Shown here: positions 10,531-22,882 of the stretch, one piece after another | Layout of the letters: each line of letters begins with the position of its first letter | Position numbering within the stretch: the stretch's first letter is position 1 | Source: Bactrocera neohumeralis | Lineage: Eukaryota > Arthropoda > Insecta > Diptera > Tephritidae | Length of the DNA stretch: 64,000 nt | Direction: 5' to 3' | NCBI RefSeq assembly: GCF_024586455.1 | Contig: NC_065920.1 | Span: 74,702,215-74,766,214, forward strand | Notes under the pieces: model-generated | What the model was told of the DNA's origin: nothing | Seen by the model: only the letters and a program-made list of their open reading frames with translations | The model's database searches: none | Position numbers and translations under genes: made by a program

Positions 10531-12660
10531 GGGATAAATTAAATAATAAAAAATAGTAAAAATCTCCTTATAAAAAAGTTACCTATAAAAAGGTTACCAA
10601 AAATCACTACTATTTTGATCGAAAATATATAGATAAAGTTATAATATTCTAAATTTAATAATCATACTTAACCCTATAAACTCGAACACCCACTGTATTT
10701 TATGGCTTTTTTAGGCGCCACTTTCCAGATTACAGTTCCTAAATTCTAATAAATTACTAAAATGCTGTTTATCAGTCTAAATGTTTTAACTTGCGTACAA
10801 CGCGCCTGTCTTTAATTCTCGACCGGTTTATAAATATATATTTATACATAAGTATATACTGACGAACAGATTCATATACACTTGATATTATTGTTTTGTT
10901 TTAGTTGCCAAGGTGCAATTTAATTATACGAAAGATTGAATCGTTGTTGTAAAACAACAAAGAGATTCACTTATGTCAGCACTTCCGTAATTTGCGTTGG
11001 TGGCTGATATCTCATAAATGACTAACTATGTGAAAATCGCATGTAAAAGTAGCGATTAATTAATAAACTCAGTGAAATAAATACACACACTCATACTTCA
11101 CTATACTTATGTATATTATGTATAACTGTAGCGCTCTTCTGTGAATTCATCACTTTGATATATTTCACCTTCTTGAAATGAAGAGGGTCTCAACGTAATT
11201 TATTACTGCATTGTTTGGCGGTTTTCCTAAAGCAGCAGGTGATAATCACTCGGTGAAATACATTTCATCTAATTTTAGCAAGTTGAATGTTAAGTGAGAG
11301 ATACAAATGCATTATATAAACATCAAGTACAGTGATGGCAGAAAAAGGAGGTTAAAGCACCGATGAATGAATATTTTAAAGAAAATAATGCGCTTTTGGA
11401 ACACTTCATTTCACTTGCAATTGAACCACTCCTTTCGAAGTTTTTTTCGCTGACATTTAGTTTAAGTGAATTTATATTGTGCCTAGTATATTTTCTGCAC
11501 TGCAAGCCAACTATCGGTTAAATTAAAGGTTAGTTACCCGTTAGTGCCAATATTATTGGTTAAATTACCCGTTACCCGTTAGCGCTATCAGAAATTGCTG
11601 CTCAGGTTTCTATGCGTTCCTTACGGTCGAATTGACAAAACTAAGCGAAACTCTTGTGTACATGTTTTGCCTTTTATTCCTTTCTTAAGCATAAAGCTAA
11701 TATGTTGCAGCGTGTATTTGAATTATTTTCCATTCTAATTCTTACAATGTAATCGAGTTTCAGGTAGCTGTGACTTGCAGGGTCACCTTTCTGAACTTTT
11801 CAGCTCTAAATAATCAGCAAGTAAATTTTGGAGGTTTTTATTAATGCTTACCGCAATTTGACATATATTTGTTTCCTTTCTAAATTTAATTCACTTTCAA
11901 AAGTTTTTTTGAATTCGGGTTTCCTTTCACTTAAACATTTTCTATTTTTATATATTATATACTCGTAAACTTTTTATTATTTTTGGTTACATTTTGCAAA
12001 ATAAATACCAGAAATATTAATAGTTAGTAATATATGTTCATATACTATATATGTATATATATACAAGCCTATATGCACAGCTGTATAAACTATTAATATT
12101 CAGTCACCAAGATCATCAATCACGCCAATTTTAAACATCTCGTGGTCTGATTTTTTTCAAGTCTAAAATAGAAATTTAAAAAAATAATGCAAACGCTTAA
12201 GTAGTTGGAAGGCTTATTTTACTTTTACTAATACTTTTTAAATCTTTTAAACAGGAAGTGAAAGTTGTGATGTAATGAAAGTAATGTTAAATAAAATTTG
12301 TGAAAAAATTCACTATAGTGAGAAAAGTAATATTTTTTATTGCCTGTTTTTCAAAAGAGAGGGATCTCATCCGAGGCTGTTTCCTCTTTTCATTGGGGGT
12401 ACATTTTATGTAGCGGATCCCAAACCCAGCACACAACCCTGGGGAGGAATGTTTCGCCTTTTCACTATACGATGAAACAAGATAAACTATAGCTTGCATT
12501 CAAACGCATGCTTTTTTGGCTAGCCAGAGTATACTTGATCTAAGACCGGAAGTCGTGGGCTGCTTGAGCCATATGTAAAATCGTCATTTTTGGTTCGTTG
12601 TATAGTTATACTTATTCTCATTCGGATTTAAAGAAAAATTGTTTATGAGCAAAGGGAAAA
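10531..12660. other. gene-free stretch
   Basis: No gene recognised. It includes a short degenerate run of ttacccgtta variants at 11530-11585. A GC-richer patch at 12355-12475 (containing gcggatcccaaacccagc) looks like part of a dispersed element that I cannot name with confidence. Confidence 0.35.
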
Positions 12661-12666
12661 CTACAA

Positions 12667-13421
12667 TTATACTTATACTTATACTTATATATATATATGT
12701 ATATACTAATACTAATACTAATACTAATACTTATACTTATACTTATACTTATACTTATACTTATACTTATACTTATACTTATACTTATACTTATACTTAT
12801 ACTTATACTTATACTTATACTTATACTTATACTTATACTTATACTTATACTTATACTTATACTTATACTTATACTTATACTTATACTTATACTTATACTT
12901 ATACTTATACTTATTACTTATACTTATACTTATACTTATACTTATACTTATACTTATACTTATACTTATACTTATACTTATACTTATACTTATACTTATA
13001 CTTATACTTATACTTATACTTATACTTATACTTATACTTATACTTATACTTATACTTATACTTATACTTATACTTATACTTATACTTATACTTATACTTA
13101 TACTTATACTTATACTTATACTTATACTTATACTTATACTTATACTTATACTTATACTTATACTTATATACTTATACTTATACTTATACTTATACTTATA
13201 CTTATACTTATACTTATACTTATACTTATACTTATACTTATACTTATACTTATACTTATACTTATACTTATACTTATACTTATACTTATACTTATACTTA
13301 TACTTATACTTATACTTATACTTATACTTATACTTATACTTATACTTATACTTATACTTATACTTATACTTATACTTATACTTATACTTATACTTATACT
13401 TATAGTTAAACTTAAACTTAA
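12667..13421 (+). repeat. large ACTTAT hexanucleotide array (~112 perfect copies)
   Basis: Perfect ACTTAT units run 12729-12914 (31 copies), 12916-13167 (42 copies) and 13170-13403 (39 copies). The blocks are separated by one extra T at 12915 and an extra AT at 13168-13169. Degenerate variants flank the core: actaat units before it and cttaaa units after it. Long Thr-Tyr, Tyr-Leu and Ile-Leu frames across it are by-products of the repeat, not genes. Confidence 0.97.
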
Positions 13422-14935
13422 AGAAATTCATTTTCGAAATTTTAAATCACTAGAGATAGTCGAACTCGCGGAAATGCGAAGAAATTAGAATTACATTTTT
13501 AAGTTTTCGAAGAATGTATGCCAATTTTGTGACACGCACAGTCGCTTATGCGTGTACTTATTATTGCCCTTTAGCTAATGTCGCCTTCGTTATTTTTTAA
13601 ACTATATTTATATGTCCATATGTAGATATACTATTTACTATTTTATATATATGTACATACATACATATGTATAATTGCTTTCTGACTTCATGCTTCGCGC
13701 ACTTGGCTCGGTTTTGCCTTCAACTTCGGCTGCGCTGTTTGCTATGCTGTCAACTGTCAACTGCCAAATGTCAGCTGTCAGTTATGCAAAAATTACGATG
13801 AAACAAGATACAAAGGCGGAAAAAACAAAACAAAAATCAAATAAAAAAGTTGAAAAAACAAATACACAAACAGAATAAAAATTGGGAAAATGCTTTCCAA
13901 AAAACATAGTGCCGTTACAGCACCAATATATGCAATAACAAGAACTAATAGTCAGCTTTACAAGCCCGAGTGCGGGTATGCGCTGATAGTTTTACCGCTA
14001 GTGTGGGGGAGTGTGCGCAGAAAACAATGTGTTACCAGACGTGTGTGTTGTTGTTGTTGTAAAAAGCTTGTACGTGTTAAGAAAGATGGCATTCTAGCAT
14101 CGTAGAATCACCGAAAAGTATCACCTGTCGGCATAAATTATGTGCAACAACGGCAGACTGTAAAGCAAGAGGCGCAGCAACACTTCAAATAAACAACAAT
14201 GTGTATATAGTGTGAGTGTTGAAACACAAAAAACAAACAACAACAGAAACTTAAAGCAGAATAGTATAAAAACAGCGAACCGACAAGCAGCACAACCTAT
14301 TTAAACGCTCATCCATCTAGCAAACAATAGGTAGCAACACAAGTTATTTATTCCAGACAACGAACAGTGACTTGGAGAAAATGAACGCCGTCGTTGTGTC
14401 TTGCGAAAAAAGGCGGAAAAAAGTAGAAAACCCAAAATCGCTGACAAAGAAATTTTTTCTCTTTTCTCATTACGTCTATTTATGATTGCTTGTAGCATTA
14501 TTCGGCTACAACTCGTCGAAACTACGTAATGTGAAGCACCAAAGCGGCTTGAGATTATATAATTTTTAACTTTTTGTATTGAAGAACGAAATTATATATT
14601 ACTTTGCTTATGGAAAAGCGCACCAGTAGCACACACTAGGAGATCCGGGTTCAAGCTATTATCTGCTGTGTATATGAAGTGAGCGCAGAATTTTTGCGGA
14701 TAATTAATTAATATTGGGTGGGCGTGAAGCCTACCAAGTCACTGAATCTGCTTGTAGTTGCTTGAAATTAGACCCAATCATAATTGATGGACCATAAACT
14801 GTCTAAAAGAAGCAGAATTAATGGATTTTATTAATTACCGTTTTGGTTTTAGACAGCAAAGCCAAAGAATTGTGATTTATAGGTTAGAAGTCAAATGACA
14901 TCTGTAGGTTTTCGAACTGTCATATTTTACGTATA
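13422..14935. other. unique island with leader-like texture, no gene recognised
   Basis: From 13670 to 14500 the DNA is more complex, with repeated aaacaaa/caacaac strings, a GTT run near 14045, and initiator-like tcagtt strings. A 34-codon ATG frame (14381-14485, starting MNAVVVSCEKRRKKV) has A at -3 but no recognisable domain. Another non-coding leader or an enhancer island are both possible. Confidence 0.3.
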
Positions 14936-14939
14936 ATAC

Positions 14940-15245
14940 GTATACCGCGTAGATCACAATGTCGCAGAGATGGAGAAAACTAACTTTTTCGATTTTGGCC
15001 GTGTCCGTCTGTTTTTCGTTACATGCTAACTAACACTAAGTTTCTGAGAGATCGAACTGAAATTATGTACTCACCGTCCTCAAGAAACTGCTCATTTGTC
15101 CAAGCCACCAGTATCGGACCATTATAGCTTTAGCCATACAAACTGATTGTTAACACCAAGTTCTTTTATGGAAGAATTTTTTCATGCTACAGTGTTCTAA
15201 CTTCAGTGAAAGTTAACGTTTTCTCTTGTTTAGTTAAAGGTTTGG
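14940..15245 (+). repeat. Helitron/DINE-1-like dispersed repeat
   Basis: Carries the family head in order: gtccgtctg, a segment like gagatcgaactgaaatt, ctgctcatttgtc, and the unit mark ccatacaaactga near 15136. There is only one tandem unit, so this is a short copy. Confidence 0.55.
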
Positions 15246-15309
15246 CTGTAATATTTCCAAGTACCAACCATAAGGGAATGTGATATCTTGCAAAAAGTTT
15301 ACCTGAAAC

Positions 15310-16065
15310 TTTTTCTAGGATTATGTCTGATTCTGCCAACTATGAACTTATGACACACATGATATAAAAGGTGCATACACCTGAGAAACAGTACTTTGAT
15401 CATTGTTTCAGCCAAAGAACTAAGAAGTATGTTTCTGAAGCCTTAAAAAGTGGAATCAAAACGTGATTGTAAAGAAGCTAAAACTGTTTATAGGTATAGT
15501 TATGATTCTGTCAACTATGAACTTATGAAATACTTGGCAAATAGTACATAAGCTAGAGAAAGGGTACTATGATCTTTGCTATAGTCAAGAAGACTATAAA
15601 ATATGTTTCTGAAGCCTTTAAAAGTGAAATCAAAACGAATTTGGAGAAAAGCCAATGCTAGTTTCAATAATTAGTTCCAGTTCTACGAACTATGAACTTA
15701 GGAAACACTTGACTGAATTAGTACATAAAATCAAGATATGGTACTGTGAACTTTGTTATAGCCAATAGAACTACGCAGTATGTTTCTGAAGTCTTATAAA
15801 GTGGAATCAGAACGGAATTGAAAAGAACATTTCGGATTTTGCCAACTTTGAACGTATGAAACACTTGACAGAAATGCTACATAGGTGCGGGAAACATAAA
15901 TGCAGTGCGCCGAATTTTGCTATAGCCAGAGGACTATGAAGTATGTTCCTGAAGCCTTGAAAAGTAGATTCAAAACAGCTTATGAAACACTTGATCAAAA
16001 TAGTACATAAACCTGCAAAACGCTATCGACAAAACTATTATCAAGTATGTTTCTAAAGACTGTTT
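15310..16065 (+). repeat. tandem array of a ~175-base unit, about 4.5 copies
   Basis: The mark gtatgtttctgaagcctt recurs at 15427, 15601, 15778, 15941 and, shortened, 16045. Each copy also has a segment like caactatgaacttatgaaacactt and one like gtacataaacctgagaaa. Copies differ by many substitutions and the last is truncated, so the array is old. There is no coding signal. Confidence 0.8.
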
Positions 16066-17780
16066 GAATTTTCATACCTTTAAATAATCGTACGGTCTGC
16101 GTCTTGATGTAATATTTATAATATTTATGAAGCAGAAGTCAGAAGCTTTTTGCCTAAGAAATATGGAAGAAGAATATGGAATCATCTGGGCACATTCTTA
16201 TCTATTGGCCAGCTTTTACCAGATTGAGATGAAAATACTCGGTGAACTTCGTGATATGGCTGGTATTGATATTAATGGCCTTAATAAAAATTTGGTTAGC
16301 TCAAAACTCTTCATCGATTTATGAAAATCTGCTGATTTATTTCTAAGAATTTTTGGTTCCTTTGGGTACCATAAAGTAGTCATTTCAGAGCTGTGCAAAT
16401 CAAATCCATCGCTTCCTAAGACGATAAGAACAACCCTTTGATCTAACTTATCCTATGTAAGAAGCCTTTGAGACCATGTAATTGAAAATATAACGATTGA
16501 CCTCAAAACATTTCTTTTTGTAAATCTCAATTCCTTCCAGAAGAGACAAAGATATCAATTAAGCTGAGATTATATGAGTCACACCACCAAACTTAAGTAC
16601 AATGTAAGTTTTGCTTGCCTTTCAGTCACAAACTTTCAACTCAAATAAAAGTTCAAATACACAAAAAAGAAGTCACATATTATATGAGATAAGCCTTTAG
16701 ATATGTGAGTGCGTAAATAGGTGGATAGATAGCTTGATGGAGATAGGTTACAGTGTTCTATACAGACTAAAGAATATGTTGCTTTTACTTTACTTTACAA
16801 ACACCCACACAAACACACTCGTACACACATATTTACCTACACATGTCTGCTGTTGCCGGCAAAGCCTGGTCCATAAGCCACTGGCACGTTGCAAGATTGC
16901 CAAGCAAACAGCGCACCACTGCGGCAGCAACTCCAAAGTGGCGTAGTTAAACTAAAGTGAAGTAGTCGCTGTAGTTGTTGTTGCCACTATATATTTTTTT
17001 CATAGCGCCATTGCAGCATCACGCCGGTGTTGCCACTTTAGCAGCAGTCTGCAGCAATTCCAACTGCAACACATTGTCAACTATGATAATAGCAGAATAG
17101 CTGCGCCATCACAGCGACGCCAACGCTGGGCTTTGTCTGTCCGCTTGTCTTTATATTCGCCATAAAGCTTATGAGTGGGGTAGAAGGCATGCAGATTTTT
17201 TATGATTTTCATTGGCTGTGCTCCTTAAGTGCGCGATACTTATGCAAACGCACGACGAGCGCTGCTTTTGTGTAGGTGAGTGTGTGCGTGTGCGTGTGTC
17301 TTTAGTGGCACTCACCCGCTCCAGCTTTGCTCGGCTAACAGACATTCTCTGGAGTTGCGTCCAGCTGCAGCAGCACTTGTTTGCCGTGCCACATAAACTT
17401 TAACACTTTTCTGTTTATATTTTTCATTAAGCATTTTTCAATTCTCCAGCCACGCTATGCTACTTTGGTAGCTTTATGCTCCTCATGCTTCCCGGTAATA
17501 CTACTCAGGTGCACCCAAGGAAGAGAAATAATAATTGTAAGGCTAGGGAGTATGCTGGGACTGTGGCGGAAGTGGAAGCGGATGGTTGAATAAATGTGCG
17601 CACATTTAAGGGAAGATTTAAAACTAGGTATAACGGTAAAAAAATTAGATTGATTTAGATAATACATGAAGTCGGCTCGACTATTTTTAATATTTCACTT
17701 AAATCAGAGAGTTTTTTTGACGTTTCGTTGCTTTATTTATAATATATTTCTAGCTCTTAGAAATGAGGAAAAATTTTATT
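16066..17780. other. gene-free stretch; GC-richer island 16850-17400
   Basis: The island has GCA/CAGCAG-type short repeats and a GT-rich tract near 17280. No open frame with a recognisable product. A candidate regulatory region by composition only. Confidence 0.35.
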
Positions 17781-17944
17781 ATTTAACAGATAGTTAAAAT
17801 TTTCTTGGATACAGCTCTTAAAACTGACCATACATGTAAGTGTTCAATATTAATCAATGCTGAAAGCTTTCTCAATATCGTATAAAAATCGTAAATGTTC
17901 GTTCTTCTTCGTTCGTTGGAAACATTTCGGAAATCGTTTGTGTT

Positions 17945-18240
17945 CGGTGTGTCCAAAAAATCACTTAAATGTTTTGAAAAAAGAATTATTAAATTGTCTT
18001 CATTAATATTGCCGTCTTCGAAATAGTCCCCGTTTGACCAAAAAGCTCTTCTTCCAATCGTCGATGCACTTTTCAAACTAGATTTTTAGGGTAGCCTTTA
18101 GCTATTTATTTTCGATTTTCACCCACGGCCCTTTAAGGTTCTCGATATATAAATAGAAAAAGAAAAAGTCACCCGAATCATGTTGTTTTTGGCCAAGAAA
18201 TCACTAGCAAGCAAAGAAATGTGAGCTTTTAAAGAACGAA
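17945..18240 (-). pseudogene. C-terminal piece of a mariner transposase, broken
   Basis: Minus-strand translation gives HISLLASDFLAKNN, then ENLKGPW, LKATLKI*FEKCIDDWKK and, after a frameshift, SNGDYFEDGNINE. These match in order the C-terminal part of mariner transposases (family LLVRDFLAKN, LKRPLRG, ALKAIPExxFxKCxxDWKKRW, GDYFEGDNI). The segment with the third catalytic residue, PPYSPDLAPCDFFLF in the family, is mostly missing, leaving only FFFF-like remains. The transposase would cut and paste its element at TA sites; this relic cannot. Confidence 0.7.
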
Positions 18241-18454
18241 AATTCCCAAGTTCACAGAAATACGTCTAACCTTAGCGGCTGCTACAGACAAAAGAAGCAG
18301 TGAATACAAGCTGCACAGCTTTTTGAACACACCTCATATACCGATATATATTGTGACCACAAGTGATCAGCAAAATATTTTTTTTTGGTTCCTAAACTAC
18401 AACCCTTATATCAGAAATTCAATATAATAAAGCAGAAAATTGAAATGAGGTGTA

Positions 18455-18920
18455 GCAAGTTAGCTTAGGTTAGGTCATGGGGTTGAAGGTATAGATGAAT
18501 TTCATATGAACAGCTGTGCTTACCACAAATTTGTTTAGATAGTCAATATCATTCCCAGCCAGTTCGCTATGTTGGTCAAAGGTGAGCATATCAAGTTATT
18601 TCAACCTCATCCTGCCAATAGCCGGTAATAGAAGGAAAAGTGACAAGATGATTTCAACTATTTTTCTTCATACAACTTTGGCAGGAAAACATTTCAACAA
18701 AATATTAAGCCGTACCGAGTTTGAACATGTTGGACAGTGCCCACTCAAAATACTTACAATCGCGGCGATGTTGACTTTGTTTCACTAGTTCAGCAGACCT
18801 CTTATGATTCATTCTAGTCCAAAAGGATCTCGCAGCCGCACAAGTTCCGCGCTTGGCGAGCTCACGGGAGGTCTATCGATCCAGCGGTATACCAAGGTCA
18901 ACGGAATATTAAATCGGTTT
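18455..18920 (-). pseudogene. 3' end of a non-LTR retrotransposon (RNase H to C-terminus), broken
   Basis: On the minus strand, RELAKRGTCAAAR at about 18875-18837 matches the ADELARRGT end of the RNase H domain. It is followed closely by RMNHKRSAELVKQS, ILSGHCPTCSNSVRL and PAIGRMRLKYLD-like peptide in shifting frames. These match the post-RNase H region of R1/Jockey-type elements (RKRS-E-L, TGH-IG-HA-RL, CPALxRLRxxYLG). Between RNase H and this region a piece is missing. About 70 bases after the last coding similarity the minus strand reads ACCTAACCTAAG, shared with the 3' end at 49.2 kb. Confidence 0.65.
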
Positions 18921-20925
18921 TAAACCGATGAAATTGGGGTAAGGGTGCCCTCGCTGGCAAGCTTTCCATCTTTGTAGTTTCCGGTGATACAACTTTGAGC
19001 GGACATTCAAACAAGTTTAATACCGCAAAAACTTATTTACTCTGCCTCATTAAGTTATGAACTTTTTGACTAGTTTCGTGCACACAGTCAGCGACAGTCA
19101 CTCTGTAGTTAACTTGAAAATTTTTTAGTGAAATTTACCAGGATTTTAGAACTAAAGCGTAAATTCAACAGCTGATGGACGGAAGCTTTTAAAATGAAAC
19201 TTTCATCGAAATTGTGAGTGCTTTTCATTTTCGCATTATTTCAGAGTTCCCTAGAGTGTTAATGCATCAGCTATTGATTTTTCCAATATACTTATAAAGG
19301 GGTAAAAATATCTCGGAATATGAACATTATCATCAAACATAATTTAAAATAAAATACCGACTATGCCGATACTAGTTTCAAATTATAGTAAGCTTCATGA
19401 GAGGACTATAAGTTACGGTTAATACTAAGGTTGATCCTAATACAGTCTATATATTCTGCATATGATCAGAGATAATGAAAGTACTCATACATATACATAC
19501 TTGAAAGCTCAAGCGCTTGCTTGTTACTTCTTCCACATTTTTATAGAAATAACTGGCTTACTTATTAGCTGACCAGTTTCTATCTTCTGCAGAGATACAC
19601 ATCCAGGAAAGTTTATACAAAAAATATGTCTGTGTGTGGCGAGGCATTTATATTCCGAGATCTGCTTGCACTTCTAGCATAGTTTCTTCGGAATATGCAG
19701 AGAGTGGAGAAAAGTGTTATGTCTACTATCAGCGATTGATTTCTTGTTACCTAGCAGTAACAGCAACAACAATAACAACAGCTATAATAACAATAAAAGC
19801 ACCAAAGCGTCACACCTCATTTTGTTTGCTGTGCTGTTGCATAACTGTATATTGAAGGCCTTCATTTGCCATTTGCCGTTCTTCGTTGGTTGCACTCAAA
19901 TCAAAGCCAAGCTGCATAACTGTTCCGTTTTTCTTTCTTTCGCTACTTTTCTTATCCATTTTGCGCTTCTATTTTCTTTTGTTGCGCCTTTGGTTTTGCT
20001 TAACTTCGACTTGAATGCATTATAACTTGACTAACGACAGCTTGCATTGCATAACCGACTGACAACACCGTTACTAAACACTATATTTTTTGCACCTAAA
20101 AAAAAACAGCAACAACAACGAGGTATGGATAAAATTGCGTTGACGCTGCTTACCGAACGATTTGATCAGCGCAAATAATGCAGTTTACTATTCATAAATA
20201 AATACTTATGTATGTATGTATTTGTAAGTGTTTAAAAAAAATATATATATAGTACATTGTATGTATATATGTAAAAATAATAATATAAAATAAATATAGA
20301 AGCAAATTTGTACAAAAAGCTGTGACATAAATAAATATACCTACACATATACATCCATTTATATACATATGTATATATTTTTTTTGTGAAATTATTTGAT
20401 TGCGTATACATATATTACATATTTATTGATGCCAACACATTTCTACATATTTGCTTATCTATTTATTTGGTTTTTTGTTTTCCGAGTTTTCCGTAAATAT
20501 TGTTTAGAGTTATTGCTAATAGTGCTAAATAAGCAACACATTTGCATGAAAGCTATGCTAAGCAGCTGCTAATCAATCATTTAAAGCAAATCATCATTCC
20601 TGCTGATAAAATGTTTGCAAAAATTAACTTAAATAAATATTTATTATTTCCTTGACGGCAAGTTTTATATTAATTATTATACCTATTAAGCTATTAAGCT
20701 TATTATAGTAATTTCCATATCTATTAGGGTAAGCCAAAAATAACCTATTGAATTTATGGGTTAAACTGAACCTATCGGCAGAGAAAAAGCAAATTCCCAG
20801 AAATAAAAAGTTTACACTTGGTTTTAAAAAGTGTCGACAAGCACAAAAAATTTTCCAATAAAAGCACGTAATTTTTTTTAAATTAAAAAATTGACAACTT
20901 TAGAATAAAAGTTTTTACATCGCGG
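18921..20925. other. gene-free stretch; unique island 19680-20160
   Basis: The island contains AACAAC/CAGCAAC tracts and unique DNA; the rest is AT-rich with TATA/CATA runs near 20220-20400. No gene recognised. Confidence 0.4.
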
Positions 20926-20929
20926 ATAA

Positions 20930-21900
20930 AAACTAACTTACCAAAACATCCACCCCGAGGATATATTCTTCGATTCAAAAATTTTGATATTTAATTATTG
21001 CAGGACATAAATTTCCTGAAGTAATTTTTTAAAGGGAAATTTTTTAAAATAAAAAAAATTTTATACTTATTTTTTGTTAGGCATAAAGTTTCTTAAAAAA
21101 TCTACCTCAAGTATTTTTTTTTTTTTGCAATTTAAAAATTTATGTTTTTACAAAATTATTGTTCCTTTAAATTTTCAGGGTTATCCAATTCTTGTAGGGC
21201 ATGAAATTTCCTATAAATTTAACCCATAAAAATTTTTTTATTAAATTTTTTGTTTTCCATTCAAAAATTTCTGTGTTTAATTATTGTAGAGTACAAAATT
21301 TCCTAAACATTGTTCTTTAGGGAATTTTTTTCAATAATATTTCTTAAGTATTCCTCCTCAGATAAATTTTTTCGAATCAAAAATTTCGATACTTATTTCT
21401 TGTAGAGCATAAAATTCCCTATAAAATCTGTTCAAGAGGATTTTTTCTATTCTTCTCTTGTATAGCATAAAATTTCCTAAGCAAGAGTACCTCAGTGATA
21501 TTCAATACTTGTAGAGCATAAAATTTTCTCAACATTCATTCTCAGGGAAATTTTTCCAATTAAAAAATTTCTGTACTTAATTCTTGTAGGGCGTAAAATC
21601 TCACGCAAAGGAATATTTGAATTCTTCTTTTTTTTTCCTAAACAAGTTTACCTGAGGGCTATTCAGTACTTATAGACCTATCTCCATCAGGGATATTCTA
21701 TGCTTGCACATCATAAATTTTTCCAAAAATTCTACCTCGGGGAAATTCCAAAATTTCTTTATTAAAGCTCATTATTGCAAAGTATAAAATTTCCTAAAAG
21801 GTCTAGCTCAGGGATATTTTGTTTAAACAAATAATTTATATTGAGTTTTTATTATTAGGTAGCTTTTAAAGAGATATTTTTTGTCTCGGGGATATTTAAT
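20930..21900 (+). repeat. degenerate AT-rich tandem array, ~50-125 base spacing
   Basis: Variants of cttgtagagcataaaatttcc followed by ctacctcagggaaattt recur near 20998, 21075, 21193, 21285, 21397, 21457, 21507, 21580 and 21772. Unit length is irregular. This is an old decayed array with no coding content. Confidence 0.7.
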
Positions 21901-22367
21901 TGTTATAGAAAGTGAAAAAATATTGGACTTTGGCTCACCTTAATATCCATGCAACAATGAATAAAAAAATAACATACGTTTGCACATTCGAACAAAGTTG
22001 TGTTTAATAATATCTGAGCGATGAAAGAATCTTGAATTTCTGGACATTGGCTTATACTTGTAGTACGGATATACTTGAAAAACAAATTTCAACTTAAAAG
22101 ATTAATATTGCAGCCGGGACTCTTTAACATAATCTCGGCTAATCGCAACCCATTCAATGAAAGAAGACCAAGATCCATTGCTTTGAGAAAAATTAAAACT
22201 AAGATACCTCATTCCTGAATTTTTGCTAAAAAAAAAAGCTATGAGGCTTTTATAGCTTTTTTATAAGTAATTTTTGAGGGTTGATAGATTTTGCTCGCAC
22301 ACAAATTCAATAAATTTTGGTTATGTGTTTCCGAAAGTCATGGAAAGGGTCTTTTTCCTTAATAATA
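21901..22367. other. gene-free stretch
   Basis: No gene or repeat recognised between the tandem array and the mariner element. Confidence 0.4.
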
Positions 22368-22882
22368 GTTTGTCAAAAAGTCTTGCGGTATTTTCGCTAG
22401 TTGGCGCTGAAAGCGCGTAGTTCTAGTTTTATTCGTCGCATCGGGTCATGCTATACCTTTTTGGAAAGCTCATTTCACGCGCTAACACGTATTTGATTGA
22501 TTGTCGTTTCTTTTAAGTCGTTCGTGAGTTATAGCGTCGCAAACATGGAGCAAAATAAAGAGAAAATACGGCATATTTTACAGTACTACTACGATAAAGG
22601 CAAAAATGCATCTCAAGTCGCCAATAAAATTTGTGCAGTTTATGGACCCGATGCAGTTTCCATTTCCACCGCACAATGATCGTTTCAACGTTTTCGAAGA
22701 TGCGCCACGCTCCGGAAGGCCTGTCGTCGAAAATTGCGATAAAATCGCTGAATTGGTCGAAAGAGACCGGCATAGTAGCAGCCGTAGCATCGGTCAAGAG
22801 CTGGGCATGAGTCATCAAAAATTCATTTCCATTTCAATAAAAAAAAAATAAATAAAAATACCGCAATACTTGTTTGACAACC
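22368..22882 (+). mobile_element. internally deleted mariner element with both ends
   Basis: Both termini are present: ttgtcaaaaagtcttgcggt at 22370 and its imperfect inverted partner ending ttgacaacc at 22882. A TA lies just before the left end and CA (a mutated TA) just after the right. Inside, ATG at 22545 opens a mariner N-terminal helix-turn-helix: MEQNKEKIRHILQYYYDKG, NASQVANKICAVYGPD, then a TGA. After a small deletion and frame change it continues as DAPRSGRPVVEN and SRSIGQELGMSH. Everything after that, including all three catalytic acids, is gone. It is non-autonomous: it could move only if supplied with transposase. It is closely related to the copy at 46.0-46.35 kb. Confidence 0.85.

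Noticed and set aside
12639..13488. Open frames of 235-263 codons coding Thr-Tyr, Tyr-Leu, Ile-Leu or Lys-Tyr repeats
   Set aside because: They are translations of the ACTTAT array in different frames; no non-repeat sequence is conserved.
14640..14665. tRNA-like ccgggttcaagc string
   Set aside because: No A box and no cloverleaf can be drawn.
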